Positions 1 to 7,985 of a stretch of DNA of 19,059 bases are shown here, piece after piece; position 1 is the stretch's first letter; every line of letters starts with the position of its first letter. The position numbers and the translations under genes were made by a program. The notes below the pieces were generated by a model, which worked only from the letters and a program-made list of their open reading frames with translations, did not search any database and was not told the origin of the DNA. Source of the DNA: Clostridia bacterium. GTDB lineage: Bacteria > Bacillota > Clostridia > Christensenellales > DTU072. Where the stretch lies: contig JAQVTZ010000011.1 of assembly GCA_028699795.1 (NCBI GenBank), forward strand, positions 1-19,059, read 5' to 3'.

Positions 1-377
1 TTTTGGGAAAAGAGCGCAAAGTAGACAAAAAGGTAAAATATAATCCTATCCGCAAAGGGATTCCTTGCGTCAAAGATCTGCCGATAGAAGAGCGCGCCGC
101 GTTAATCAAGCAAAACCCCGATTACGGCGTGATTGTTTGCCGTTGCGAAGAGGTCTCGAAAGGCGAAATTTTGGACGCGATTCGCGCGCCCATTCCCGCA
201 ACGACAATCGACGCTATTAAGAGAAGAGTGCGCGCGGGTATGGGAAGATGCCAAGGAGGTTTTTGCGCGCCGATCATTACCAAAATGATTGCGGACGAGT
301 GCGGCAAAACAATAATAACGGTGTGCAAAAAAGGCGAGGGCAGCGAGCTTCTTACCGCTCCTACAAAAGAGGTATGA
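1..377 (+). CDS. GlpA-like FAD oxidoreductase, C-terminal fragment with BFD-type [2Fe-2S] domain (partial)
   Basis: The reading frame is open to the left edge, so this is the 3' end of a longer gene; the TTG at 3 is not taken as a start. The visible 124 residues carry the C-terminal BFD-like [2Fe-2S] module of anaerobic glycerol-3-phosphate-dehydrogenase-like flavoproteins: a CRCEEV motif (Cys46, Cys48 counted from base 3), then GMGRCQGGFC (Cys83, Cys88), giving the family's CxC...CxxxxC ligand set. In the family, the missing N-terminal part binds FAD and oxidises glycerol-3-phosphate or a similar hydroxy substrate, and the cluster passes electrons onward. The TGA stop lies just before the next start, so the two genes are translationally coupled. 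The identity of the missing domain is inferred from the tail and from the two genes that follow; the substrate is not visible. Confidence 0.85.
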   Translation, partial: LGKERKVDKKVKYNPIRKGIPCVKDLPIEERAALIKQNPDYGVIVCRCEEVSKGEILDAIRAPIPATTIDAIKRRVRAGMGRCQGGFCAPIITKMIADECGKTIITVCKKGEGSELLTAPTKEV

Positions 378-379
378 CG

Positions 380-1624
380 ATGTCGGACTATAAGGCAATT
401 GTAATCGGCGGAGGACCCGCGGGACTTGCCGCGGCGCTTGCGGCGGCAAACGAGGGCGCAAAGGTTTTAATGATAGAGCGCGAAGCCCGTTTGGGAGGCA
501 TCTTAAAGCAATGCGTGCATGACGGGTTCGGAGTAATACGCTTCGGCGAAAAATTGTCGGGTTGCGAATACGCCCAACGATTCATCAACGGGGTAAAACA
601 AAACGCGAATATCGAAGTGCGCCTGCAGACTTTTGTCATACAAATCGAAAAAACAGAAGAGTTTCGTATCACTGCGACATCCGCCCGAGGTATCGAAGTA
701 TTTACGGCGGAAAATCTCGTGTTAGCCAACGGTTGCCGCGAAAGGACGGCAAGACAGGTCAACATACACGGCACCCGTCCTGCGGGCGTGATGACGGCAG
801 GTGTTGCCCAAAACTATGTGAACTTGCAAGGAGCGTTGCCGACCAAGCGTTGTGTGATTCTCGGAAGCGGCGATATCGGCTTGATTATGGCGCGCAGGCT
901 GACGCTCGAAGGCGCCCAAGTGGTGGGTGTGTACGAAGCCAAAAGCACGCCGAGCGGCTTGACGCGCAACATTAGCCAATGCTTAACCGATTTCAATATC
1001 CCTTTGCACTTGTCCAAGACGGTGAAGAGAGTGTTCGGAAACAACCGCGTGGAGGCTGTCGAAATCTGCGATGTCAACGACAAAATGGAATACATAGACG
1101 GCACCGAAGAAATCATTGCCTGCGACGCCCTTATCATATCGGTGGGGCTGATTCCCGAAAACGAGCTTGCAGAGAGTCTGCATATCCAAATAGACCCCCG
1201 AACAAAGGGCCCTTTGGTAGACCAAAATATGATGACTTCATTAGACGGAGTGTACAGTGTGGGCAACGCTTTACATGTGCACGACCTTGTGGATTATGTG
1301 TCCGAAACGGCGGAGATTGCAGGGAAAGCGCTTACGCAACCCAAAAAGCAAAGAGAATGGACGGATATTCAACACAACGGGTTTTTATATTTGGTTCCGC
1401 AAAAGCTCGACCTTGCCGCGCTTGCAGACAAAACGGTTTTTTATTTCCGTACCGCGATTCCCCTTGCTTCTGCGATTCTAAAAGCGAGTGTAGACGGAGA
1501 GGTGGTATTTACCAAAAAATACGCCCATCTCAAACCGCCCGAAATGGAAAAGGTCGAGGTGCCGCTCCAATTGCAACAAGGGCAAAAAGTCGTGTTTTCT
1601 TTGGAAGACGGGGAGGTGCGTTAA
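380..1624 (+). CDS. FAD/NAD(P)-dependent oxidoreductase, partner of the GlpA-like protein
   Basis: A 414-residue flavoprotein of the pyridine-nucleotide-disulfide oxidoreductase type. The FAD Rossmann motif GGGPAG is at residues 9-14, and a second dinucleotide-binding fold starts near residue 155 (VILGSGDIG). A conserved KQCVHDGFG segment lies around residue 50, and the late VYSVGNALHVHD segment is the usual second FAD contact. I place the start at 380 because AAAGAGG at 366-372 is about 7 nt upstream; ATG 374, which overlaps the previous stop as ATGA, is only one base from it. In Clostridia this protein typically sits between a GlpA-like flavoprotein and a DUF1667 protein, as here. The three probably form a complex that moves electrons from a reduced substrate to NAD(P) or a membrane acceptor. 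The exact substrate is unknown. Confidence 0.9.
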   Translation: MSDYKAIVIGGGPAGLAAALAAANEGAKVLMIEREARLGGILKQCVHDGFGVIRFGEKLSGCEYAQRFINGVKQNANIEVRLQTFVIQIEKTEEFRITATSARGIEVFTAENLVLANGCRERTARQVNIHGTRPAGVMTAGVAQNYVNLQGALPTKRCVILGSGDIGLIMARRLTLEGAQVVGVYEAKSTPSGLTRNISQCLTDFNIPLHLSKTVKRVFGNNRVEAVEICDVNDKMEYIDGTEEIIACDALIISVGLIPENELAESLHIQIDPRTKGPLVDQNMMTSLDGVYSVGNALHVHDLVDYVSETAEIAGKALTQPKKQREWTDIQHNGFLYLVPQKLDLAALADKTVFYFRTAIPLASAILKASVDGEVVFTKKYAHLKPPEMEKVEVPLQLQQGQKVVFSLEDGEVR

Positions 1625-1625
1625 T

Positions 1626-1976
1626 ATGAGGCTGGTCTGTATTGTTTGTCCCAACGGTTGCGTGCTGGAAGCCGAAAAAACGCCCGAAGGTATCAAAGTT
1701 ACCGGCAACAAATGCAAACGCGGAATAGCCTTTGCGACAGAAGAGCTTACCGCCCCCAAAAGAAGTCTGACGACTACGGTAGCCACCGTCTATCCCGATA
1801 TGCCCGTAGTACCCGTGCGGACGGATGGCGAAATTCCCAAAGAAAAGATTTTCGACCTCATGGCGTATCTCAAAAAGGTAAAAGCCGACAAAAGATACCG
1901 CGCAGGCGAGGTTATATGTAAGGATGCTATGGGATTAGGGGCAGACATTATCATCACAATCGACATGATAGAATAA
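1626..1976 (+). CDS. DUF1667 family four-cysteine protein, third member of the Glp-like triad
   Basis: A 116-residue protein that opens with CIVCPNGC (Cys5, Cys8, Cys12) followed by GNKCKRG (Cys30). This is a CxxCxxxC...C arrangement that resembles the [4Fe-4S] site of molybdopterin oxidoreductases and defines DUF1667. The C-terminal half (PVVPVRTDGEIPKEKIF and on) is the part usually shared with the family. The ribosome site GGGAGG lies at the end of the preceding gene, about 9 nt before this ATG, and only one base separates that gene's stop from this start. The family regularly accompanies GlpA-like and GlpB-like flavoproteins and is presumed to be a small electron-transfer subunit; the role is inferred from context. 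The stop is only two bases before a tandem-repeat block, so this is the last gene before that block. Confidence 0.88.
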   Translation: MRLVCIVCPNGCVLEAEKTPEGIKVTGNKCKRGIAFATEELTAPKRSLTTTVATVYPDMPVVPVRTDGEIPKEKIFDLMAYLKKVKADKRYRAGEVICKDAMGLGADIIITIDMIE

Positions 1977-1978
1977 CG

Positions 1979-2362
1979 GCGTATCTGCGGCGCAATACTG
2001 CGTAAAGCTGCGTATCTGCTCAGTCATGTACCAAAGTGTACACTCCCATCGCAAAGCCTCGCTTTTCTTGTCTTGCTTGCATCTCCACCGTTATTGAGAG
2101 CGTATCTGTGGCGCAATACTGCGTAAAGCTGCGTATCTGCTCGGCCATGTACGAAGTAGTACACTCCCATCGCAAAGCCTCGCTTTTCTTGTCTTGCTTG
2201 CATCTCCACCGTTATTGAGAGCGTATCTGTGGCGCAATACTGCGTAAAGCTGCGTATCTGCTCGGTCATGTACCAAAGTGTACACTCCCATCGCAAAGCC
2301 TCGCTTTTCTTGTCTTGCTTGCATCTCCACCGTTATTGAGAGCGTATCTGCGGTGCAATACC
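1979..2362. repeat. 121-bp tandem repeat, three full copies plus a partial fourth
   Basis: Three near-identical units occupy 1979-2099, 2100-2220 and 2221-2341, each starting GCGTATCTG, and a degenerate partial copy runs 2342-2362. The 121-nt period is exact between copies and is not a multiple of three, which argues against protein coding. The second half of each unit (from CACTCCCATC, at 2041, 2162 and 2283) is identical in all three copies. Variation is confined to a few bases, mainly the loop of a small inverted repeat (TGTAC/GTACA; loop CAAAGT in units 1 and 3, GAAGTA in unit 2). Each unit also holds a second GCGTATCTG 31 nt downstream of the first, a CGCA-ATAC-TGCG mini-hairpin and AAAGC-CTC-GCTTT followed by a T-rich run. 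The block fills most of the 462-nt gap between the DUF1667 and kinase genes. Function unknown. Confidence 0.95.
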
Positions 2363-2438
2363 GATAAGCATGCCTTGTAACAACCCTATGCAATCCGTAA
2401 CAAAAAAAGTGTGAAGCCATAAAACAGGAGGAATAAGA

Positions 2439-3953
2439 ATGAAAAGGACCGTGTTATCGCTGGACTGCGGAACCCAAAGCATACGCGCGATGCTGTTTGA
2501 CGAAGAGGGAAACCTCTTAGGGAAAGTCAAAGAAACCTTTGTGCCTTATTTTTCGCCGCAAGAGGGTTTTGCCGAGCAAGAGCCTATACTCTATTGGCAA
2601 AAACTTTGTTCCGCCACAAACAAGCTGAAAGCAGAGTGTAAAGATATTTGGGATACCATAATAGGCATAACGGTTACCACAATGCGCGATGTCGGCATCT
2701 GTATCGATAAGGACAATAAGCCTTTGCGCCCCTGCATTTTATGGATGGACAGGCGCAAAGCAAAGTGCGAAAAAAAGCTTCCTCTCCGTTCGCGCGTCAT
2801 CTTCAAAATAAGCGGAATGACCGATGTGGTAAAGAAAAATCGTGTGGATTGCAAGAGCAACTGGATACAAGAGAACGAACCCGATATTTGGGCAAAGACG
2901 GAAAAATATATTCAACTATCCACTTATATAAATTATATGCTGTGCGGCAATCTCAAAGACAGCGTCGCCTCGATGATAGGGCATATTCCCTTTAATTATA
3001 AACCAAAAAGTTGGATGAGCGCAAAGCATTTCCAAATGCCGTTGTTTAACATCGAGCAAAGTAAATTGTTTGATTTGGTAGACCCTGGATGCGAACTGGG
3101 CAAAATAACGTTCGAAGCGGCAGAAGCGACAGGCATCAAAGAGGGATTGCCGCTCGTTGCATCGGGTTCAGACAAGGGATGCGAAACCATTGGCACGGGA
3201 GCAATCTATCCGCATACGGCAAGTATCAGTTTCGGCACCACGGCAACCGTGCAAATTACAACGGATAAGTATGTAGAACCCATTACATTTTTGCCTGCGT
3301 ATCCCGCCGTGTATCCCAACCGCTACAATCCCGAAATCATGGTGGTGCGAGGTTATTGGATGCTCACTTGGTTTATGAAAGAGTTTTTGGGCAAAAACCC
3401 CGCGGAGTGCTACGAGCGTACGCTGGACAAACAGCTTGATACCGTACCGCCTTGTTGTGACGGGCTTTTTGTAGAGCCTTACTGGGGCGCGGGACTGAAG
3501 TATCCCGAGGCGCGCGGCGCCATCGTCGGTTTTTGCGAAAGCCATACGATGCTTCATGTTTACAGGGCGATTATTGAGGGCATCAATTTTGCGTTGTACG
3601 AAGGGATGCTGTCTTTGCAAAAGAAGTCGGGTGTCAAAATACAAAAAATCATGGTATCGGGAGGAGGAGCCCAAAGCGATGAAGTGTGCAAGCTGACGGC
3701 AAACCTTTTCGGATTGCCTGTCGCAAGGGCGCAAACCTACGAGACCAGCGGGTTGGGCGCGGCGATATGCGCGTTCGCGGGCCTCGGCGTCTATCAAGAT
3801 TGCGACGAAGCCATGAAAAAAATGGTAAGGATATCGGCGGAATTTTTGCCCGATCCCCAAGTTCACGCCGTATACAAAAACTTTTTTGAGAAAGTCTATA
3901 AAAAATGTTACAAGAGGCTCAAGCCTACATTTTGTGCGATCAAAAACATATAG
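2439..3953 (+). CDS. FGGY-family carbohydrate kinase
   Basis: A 504-residue sugar/polyol kinase with the ASKHA fold. The N-terminal phosphate-binding loop is LDCGTQS (Asp9, Gly11, Thr12). The likely catalytic base is Asp245 in ASGSDKG, and the second nucleotide-binding region includes SFGTTATV near residue 265. The C-terminal FGGY signature is VSGGGAQSDEVCKLTANLFG (from residue 406). Length and domain order are normal for the family (glycerol, xylulo-, ribulo-, erythritol and apulose kinases), but I cannot pick a substrate. AGGAGG at 2426-2431 lies 7 nt before ATG 2439. Twelve bases separate its TAG from the following FAD oxidase gene, and the TAG itself overlaps that gene's ribosome site, so the two form an operon. 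The kinase probably phosphorylates a short polyol or ketose whose product is handled by the oxidase or by the facing operon. Confidence 0.93.
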   Translation: MKRTVLSLDCGTQSIRAMLFDEEGNLLGKVKETFVPYFSPQEGFAEQEPILYWQKLCSATNKLKAECKDIWDTIIGITVTTMRDVGICIDKDNKPLRPCILWMDRRKAKCEKKLPLRSRVIFKISGMTDVVKKNRVDCKSNWIQENEPDIWAKTEKYIQLSTYINYMLCGNLKDSVASMIGHIPFNYKPKSWMSAKHFQMPLFNIEQSKLFDLVDPGCELGKITFEAAEATGIKEGLPLVASGSDKGCETIGTGAIYPHTASISFGTTATVQITTDKYVEPITFLPAYPAVYPNRYNPEIMVVRGYWMLTWFMKEFLGKNPAECYERTLDKQLDTVPPCCDGLFVEPYWGAGLKYPEARGAIVGFCESHTMLHVYRAIIEGINFALYEGMLSLQKKSGVKIQKIMVSGGGAQSDEVCKLTANLFGLPVARAQTYETSGLGAAICAFAGLGVYQDCDEAMKKMVRISAEFLPDPQVHAVYKNFFEKVYKKCYKRLKPTFCAIKNI

Positions 3954-3965
3954 GAGGTTCACACC

Positions 3966-5702
3966 ATGTCAAAACCGTATAAAGGATTCCGCCCCGATTG
4001 GCAGGAAAAACGCGCGCCCGAAGGCAGCTACCGCAGTATTCTTAAGTGGGGAGACCCCGAGTTTTTCAAAGTCCCCAAAGAGAATCTGTTCAAAATGATC
4101 AAAAAACAGTTCAACATGACGGACGACGATTTCCGCGCGCCCAAAGAAATGGGGTACGAAACGGTAGAGTACGATGTGCCTATCCAACTCAATGAGTCGC
4201 AAATCGCGAAGTTTCGCGAAATTGTCGGCGCCGAAAATGTCAAAACAGACTGCTACAGCCGTCTTTCCGTGGCATACGGAAAAACGATGTACGACCTGAT
4301 GCGACTCCGCAAGCATATTGTAGAAAATATCCCCGATGTCGTTCTGTATCCCTCGGAGGCTTCCGAAATCGAAAAAATTGTGGAGTTTTGCAACAAAGAA
4401 CTGATACCCGTCTATGTTTACGGCGGCGGTTCTTCGGTCACCCGCGGCGTAGAGTGCATGAAAGGCGGTATTTCGCTGGACATGCGCCCCAACTTTAATA
4501 AGGTCATTAAGTTTAACGAAATCAATCAAACCATTACCGTGCAAGCCGGCATGAGCGGTCCGCAATTAGAACAAGTTCTTAACGAGGCGCCGGAACGCTT
4601 CGGCGCTAAAAGGCGTTATACCTGCGGACACTTCCCCCAATCGTTCGAGTACAGCTCGGTGGGCGGCTGGACGGTGACGCGCGGCGCGGGGCAAAACAGC
4701 ACCTATTACGGCAAAATAGAACATTTGGTACTGGGGCAGGAATATGTGACGCCCGCAGGAAACATTATCACAGATGACTATCCCGCAAAAGCGACGGGGC
4801 CCGATGTCAACCAAATTATGATGGGCAGCGAAGGCGCGTACGGCATCCTGACCCATGTTACGCTTAAGGTGTTCCGCTATATGCCCGATAACCAATTTAA
4901 GTTCTCCTATATGTTTCTTAATTGGGAGGACGCGCAGGCGGCGGCGCGCGAAATCATGCAAAGTCAATACGGATATCCCTCCGTCTTCCGTCTTTCGGAC
5001 CCCGAAGAAACCGAGGTGATGATGCAGTTGTACGGCGTAGACGACATTCCCGTTTTGGGCAAAATCCTCTCTATGCGCGGCTACAAACCCATGCAAAGAT
5101 GCCTGTTTTTGGGCTTTACGGACGGCGAGCGCGGGTTTTGCAAAAATGTGCTAAAGGGTGTAAGAACCATTTGCCGCAAATATAACGCGATGAACCTGAC
5201 AAGCATCCCGACCAAGGCGTGGGAAAAAGGGCGTTTCAACGACCCGTACCTCAGAGATTCGATGCAGGACTTTGGGATTATGACCGATACCTTAGAATGC
5301 TCCGTCAACTGGGACAATATGCCTCATGTACACAAGATGGTGCGCGAATACTGCAAATCCCGTCCCAATACGATCTGCATGACGCATATGTCGCACTGCT
5401 ATCCCCAAGGCGCGAACCTGTACTTCATCTTTATCGCCAAAATGAGCGAAATAGACGACTTCTTAAGCTATCACAGAGGCATTCTGGACCATATCCAAAA
5501 ATCGGGCGCCGCCATCAGTCACCACCACGGCATCGGCAAAATGTTCGCCCCTTGGTTAGAAGGGCAGATTGGTAGCAATCAGTTGGAAATTTTTAAGGTG
5601 CTCAAAAAACATTTCGATCCCAACAATATCATGAACCCCGGCGGAACGATAGGCCTAGACCTCGAAGAGTCCGAAAAACGCTTCATCCGACCCAAATGGT
5701 AA
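3966..5702 (+). CDS. FAD-binding oxidase of alkylglycerone-phosphate-synthase (AGPS)/GlcD type
   Basis: A 578-residue flavoenzyme of the vanillyl-alcohol-oxidase fold. The FAD pyrophosphate loop YGGGSSVTRG is at 152-161. The segment at 230-257, with GGWTVTRGAG and then YGKIEHLV, closely follows the AGPS pattern (GGW..TRASG...YG.IEDLV). The C-terminal SHHHGIGK (His519-521) matches the triple-His active-site motif of AGPS, and IMNPGG closes the FAD-oxidase C-terminal domain. AGPS makes ether lipid precursors in eukaryotes. Clostridial plasmalogens are thought to arise by another route, so ether-lipid synthesis is unlikely; oxidation of a hydroxy acid or polyol phosphate is a more plausible role, but this is inference. 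AGGAGG at 3952-3957 begins inside the kinase stop codon, 8 nt before the ATG. A terminator follows at 5720. Confidence 0.88.
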   Translation: MSKPYKGFRPDWQEKRAPEGSYRSILKWGDPEFFKVPKENLFKMIKKQFNMTDDDFRAPKEMGYETVEYDVPIQLNESQIAKFREIVGAENVKTDCYSRLSVAYGKTMYDLMRLRKHIVENIPDVVLYPSEASEIEKIVEFCNKELIPVYVYGGGSSVTRGVECMKGGISLDMRPNFNKVIKFNEINQTITVQAGMSGPQLEQVLNEAPERFGAKRRYTCGHFPQSFEYSSVGGWTVTRGAGQNSTYYGKIEHLVLGQEYVTPAGNIITDDYPAKATGPDVNQIMMGSEGAYGILTHVTLKVFRYMPDNQFKFSYMFLNWEDAQAAAREIMQSQYGYPSVFRLSDPEETEVMMQLYGVDDIPVLGKILSMRGYKPMQRCLFLGFTDGERGFCKNVLKGVRTICRKYNAMNLTSIPTKAWEKGRFNDPYLRDSMQDFGIMTDTLECSVNWDNMPHVHKMVREYCKSRPNTICMTHMSHCYPQGANLYFIFIAKMSEIDDFLSYHRGILDHIQKSGAAISHHHGIGKMFAPWLEGQIGSNQLEIFKVLKKHFDPNNIMNPGGTIGLDLEESEKRFIRPKW

Positions 5703-5719
5703 GGAGAAACCATCTATAA

Positions 5720-5751
5720 AAAAAGGGAGCCGCAAAACGACTCCCTTTTTC
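5720..5751. terminator. Bidirectional rho-independent terminator between convergent operons
   Basis: A 10-bp perfect stem pairs AAAAAGGGAG (5720-5729) with CTCCCTTTTT (5741-5750). After one mismatch the stem extends by two CG pairs around a CAAAA loop. The T run on the right arm serves the plus-strand FAD oxidase gene (stop at 5702), and the A run on the left arm becomes a U tract for the minus-strand symporter gene, whose stop is at 5770. Position and symmetry fit a shared terminator for the two facing operons. Confidence 0.93.
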
Positions 5752-5769
5752 ATTGTGATAAACAAAATA

Positions 5770-7251
5770 TTATTTGTTCCAAAGCTTATCTCTGCCGACA
5801 CCGGTTGCCGTTTCGGTATCGGCGATTTCGTCGGGGGAAAGAAGCGAAAGGTCGCCTTTTTTGTGGAAGCTGTCTAACGCTTTTATGACCGAATTGAAAC
5901 GCTTTTGATTCATTTTATTTAAGAAAGCGAACACAAGACAGCCCGCAAGCAATACCGCGGGAAGGGCGATAAAAATCCATTTGATGCCGACAACAATATT
6001 GGTTTGCGCGTAAGTTGCGGGGTCAAAATCTGCAACTTTGCTTTTGAGAATATTATATTCGTTTTGGTCGAAACCCATTGCCGACAGCCCGATGCCGAGA
6101 ATAAAAATGGCAATGCCCGAAGTGAACTTGCGCAAAAAAGTCGTGATTCCGCTGTAGATTCCCTCTCTTCGTTGCGCGGTGACACATTCGTCGATGTCAT
6201 AAATATCTGAAAGCATCGACCAAGTGGCAAGGTTGCCCGCGGACGCCCCATAGCCGATAAGCGCGGCAAACAGGCAGATAACAAATACGGGCGTAGTCGA
6301 ATCGACAAAGATAAACATGAGGGTGACTGCAATCCATAGAGGCAATCCGATATAGAGCGGAAAGACTTTGCCCTTGCGTTTGGCGATTTCTCCGTTAATA
6401 ATCATAAAGATGAGTTGACTTACCAAAAGCACGCCCATAATTAAAGTGTAGCTTTTGTATTGCAATACGACAATGTCGACATAAAAGATGAACAGCGCAA
6501 GCACGAGGTCGACGCATACCTGAAAAAAAAGGAAGATGCCCAAGAAGTTGCGGTAGGGTTTGAGACGAAACACGCTGACCCAGTCCTTTAGCGTGATTTT
6601 TCGTATTTCGGGTACCTCTTTCTTCTCTTTGGTACCCAAAAATGCGAAAAGCCAGCAAAGTCCGAACAGGGCGCCAAATACGAGCGCCATCGCAAGGTAG
6701 CCTTTGGTTTGCGCAGGACCGATGCTTGCGCCGCCTACGCCGTTAATAATCATGCCGGGGATGACTGCCGCAAGCAGGCTGGTTGCGCCGCTAAAGCACA
6801 TCCTTAAAGTGGTATAAGAAGTTCTTTCGTTATAGTCGTCCGTCATGTCGGATAAGATGGCGTTGTAAGGCACCATAACCAGCGTAAACGCCGAGCCAAA
6901 GAACATATAGGCAAACACATAGTACACGATTTTGCCGGTGATGTTGGTAATTCCGAAAGAATAAAACAGCATGACAAAGGACAAAAACACGGGAATGATA
7001 CCCAATAGAAAATAAAAACGGCGTCTGCCGAATTTGTTACGGGTTTTGTCCGAGAGTCTGCCCATCAGCGGATCGGTGACGGCATCCCATACCTTGCCAA
7101 TTAAGATAATAAGCGTCGTGGCAAGCACGGGAAGACCTTCTACCAGCACCAAAAAATTCATGTAAAACAGCGAGAAAATTAAGAATGAACCGCCCCCGTA
7201 AACATCACCGGAGGCATACGACAATTTGCTCTTTAAATTACTCTTTTTCAT
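5770..7251 (-). CDS. GPH-family (MFS) sugar:cation symporter
   Basis: A 493-residue integral membrane transporter of the glycoside-pentoside-hexuronide symporter family within the MFS. The family signature is clear: DAVTDPLMGRLSD at 56-68 followed by the basic GRRRF at 75-79 in the cytoplasmic loop between helices 2 and 3. Hydrophobic segments run through the whole protein, consistent with the usual 12 helices. The start at 7251 is chosen because its ATG overlaps the regulator's TGA by 4 nt, like the upstream junctions of this operon; the longer in-frame extension lies inside the IclR gene. It is the last gene of the minus-strand operon and ends 20 nt from the shared terminator. It likely imports the operon's substrate (a sugar, uronide or glycoside) with Na+ or H+; the specificity cannot be read from sequence. 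Confidence 0.93.
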   Translation of the reverse strand: MKKSNLKSKLSYASGDVYGGGSFLIFSLFYMNFLVLVEGLPVLATTLIILIGKVWDAVTDPLMGRLSDKTRNKFGRRRFYFLLGIIPVFLSFVMLFYSFGITNITGKIVYYVFAYMFFGSAFTLVMVPYNAILSDMTDDYNERTSYTTLRMCFSGATSLLAAVIPGMIINGVGGASIGPAQTKGYLAMALVFGALFGLCWLFAFLGTKEKKEVPEIRKITLKDWVSVFRLKPYRNFLGIFLFFQVCVDLVLALFIFYVDIVVLQYKSYTLIMGVLLVSQLIFMIINGEIAKRKGKVFPLYIGLPLWIAVTLMFIFVDSTTPVFVICLFAALIGYGASAGNLATWSMLSDIYDIDECVTAQRREGIYSGITTFLRKFTSGIAIFILGIGLSAMGFDQNEYNILKSKVADFDPATYAQTNIVVGIKWIFIALPAVLLAGCLVFAFLNKMNQKRFNSVIKALDSFHKKGDLSLLSPDEIADTETATGVGRDKLWNK

Positions 7252-7985
7252 AATGTCTCCATCAGCGGCCGAACTGCCGCCGTCATTTTTTCTATAATTA
7301 ACGCTAATTTTTCTTGATTCATGTGGCTGTTCGCACCCGATACGCCCAGCGAATAAATGCATCTGCCGCGTCCGTCGAAAATCGGCACCGCCACGCATCG
7401 GATGTCTGTCGAGAGTTCGTTGTCGTCTACGGAATAGCCTTTGGCGCGAATGTTTTCCAACTCCGCAAGAAGGCTTCTTTTGTCACATATCGTTTTGTCG
7501 GTAAATCGTTCGTAATCAATTTGGGAAAGCATGACATTTCGTTCGTCTTCGCCCACAAAGGCAAGCAGGCATTTGCCCACGGAAGACGCGTGCAAAGGTT
7601 CGCGATTGCCTATTTTGGCGTTGACGACCAGTCGGGAAGCGCTCTCTACCTGTTCGACGACCACCGCGGCATCGTTACTTAACGCGCAAAGGTGTACGGA
7701 TTCTTCCACCTGTCTGCAGATAGTCTCCATCACGCTTTTGATTTGTCCCATGATATTGCGCGCTTTATAATAGCGGTTAGACATTTGCAAGATGGCGGGT
7801 CCCACGCTGTACATTCGGCTGCTTCGGTTGAGCTCGACCATGTCCTTTTGCATAAAGGTTTGAATAATGCGTGAAACCGTGCTCTTATGGATACCGAGCG
7901 CGTCCGCAATCTCGGTAACGGTGCAAGCCCTTTTGGACGAGATAAACTCCAAAACGGCGATTCCGTTTTCTAAGGCGCGACTCAC
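7248..7985 (-). CDS. IclR-family transcriptional regulator
   Basis: A 245-residue regulator. The N-terminal winged helix-turn-helix spans about residues 21-44 (TVTEIADALGIHKSTVSRII). The C-terminal GAF-like effector domain shows the family motifs LHASSVGKCLLAF (131-143) and, near residue 187, GYSVDDNELSTDIRCVAVPI. The start codon is GTG at 7985, overlapping the preceding RpiB gene's TGA as GTGA; the residues after it (SRALENGIAVLEF) are a typical IclR beginning. A G-rich stretch rather than a clean ribosome site precedes it, so translation may depend on coupling. Lying inside a catabolic operon next to the transporter, it probably senses a pathway metabolite and controls the operon, possibly through the palindrome at 15010-15038. 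That target is inference. Confidence 0.93.
   Translation of the reverse strand: MSRALENGIAVLEFISSKRACTVTEIADALGIHKSTVSRIIQTFMQKDMVELNRSSRMYSVGPAILQMSNRYYKARNIMGQIKSVMETICRQVEESVHLCALSNDAAVVVEQVESASRLVVNAKIGNREPLHASSVGKCLLAFVGEDERNVMLSQIDYERFTDKTICDKRSLLAELENIRAKGYSVDDNELSTDIRCVAVPIFDGRGRCIYSLGVSGANSHMNQEKLALIIEKMTAAVRPLMETL

Noticed and set aside
1979..2362. CRISPR array
   Set aside because: Units are 121 bp and nearly identical throughout, with no short repeat/unique spacer alternation and no cas genes.
2024..2420. Open minus-strand (and short plus-strand) frames across the repeat block
   Set aside because: They are translations of the 121-bp units, whose period is not a multiple of three, so each copy is read in a different frame; no ribosome site or protein-family pattern.
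3168..3962. 264-residue minus-strand frame opposite the kinase gene
   Set aside because: Antisense shadow of a clear FGGY kinase; its sequence has no recognisable domain and no ribosome site.
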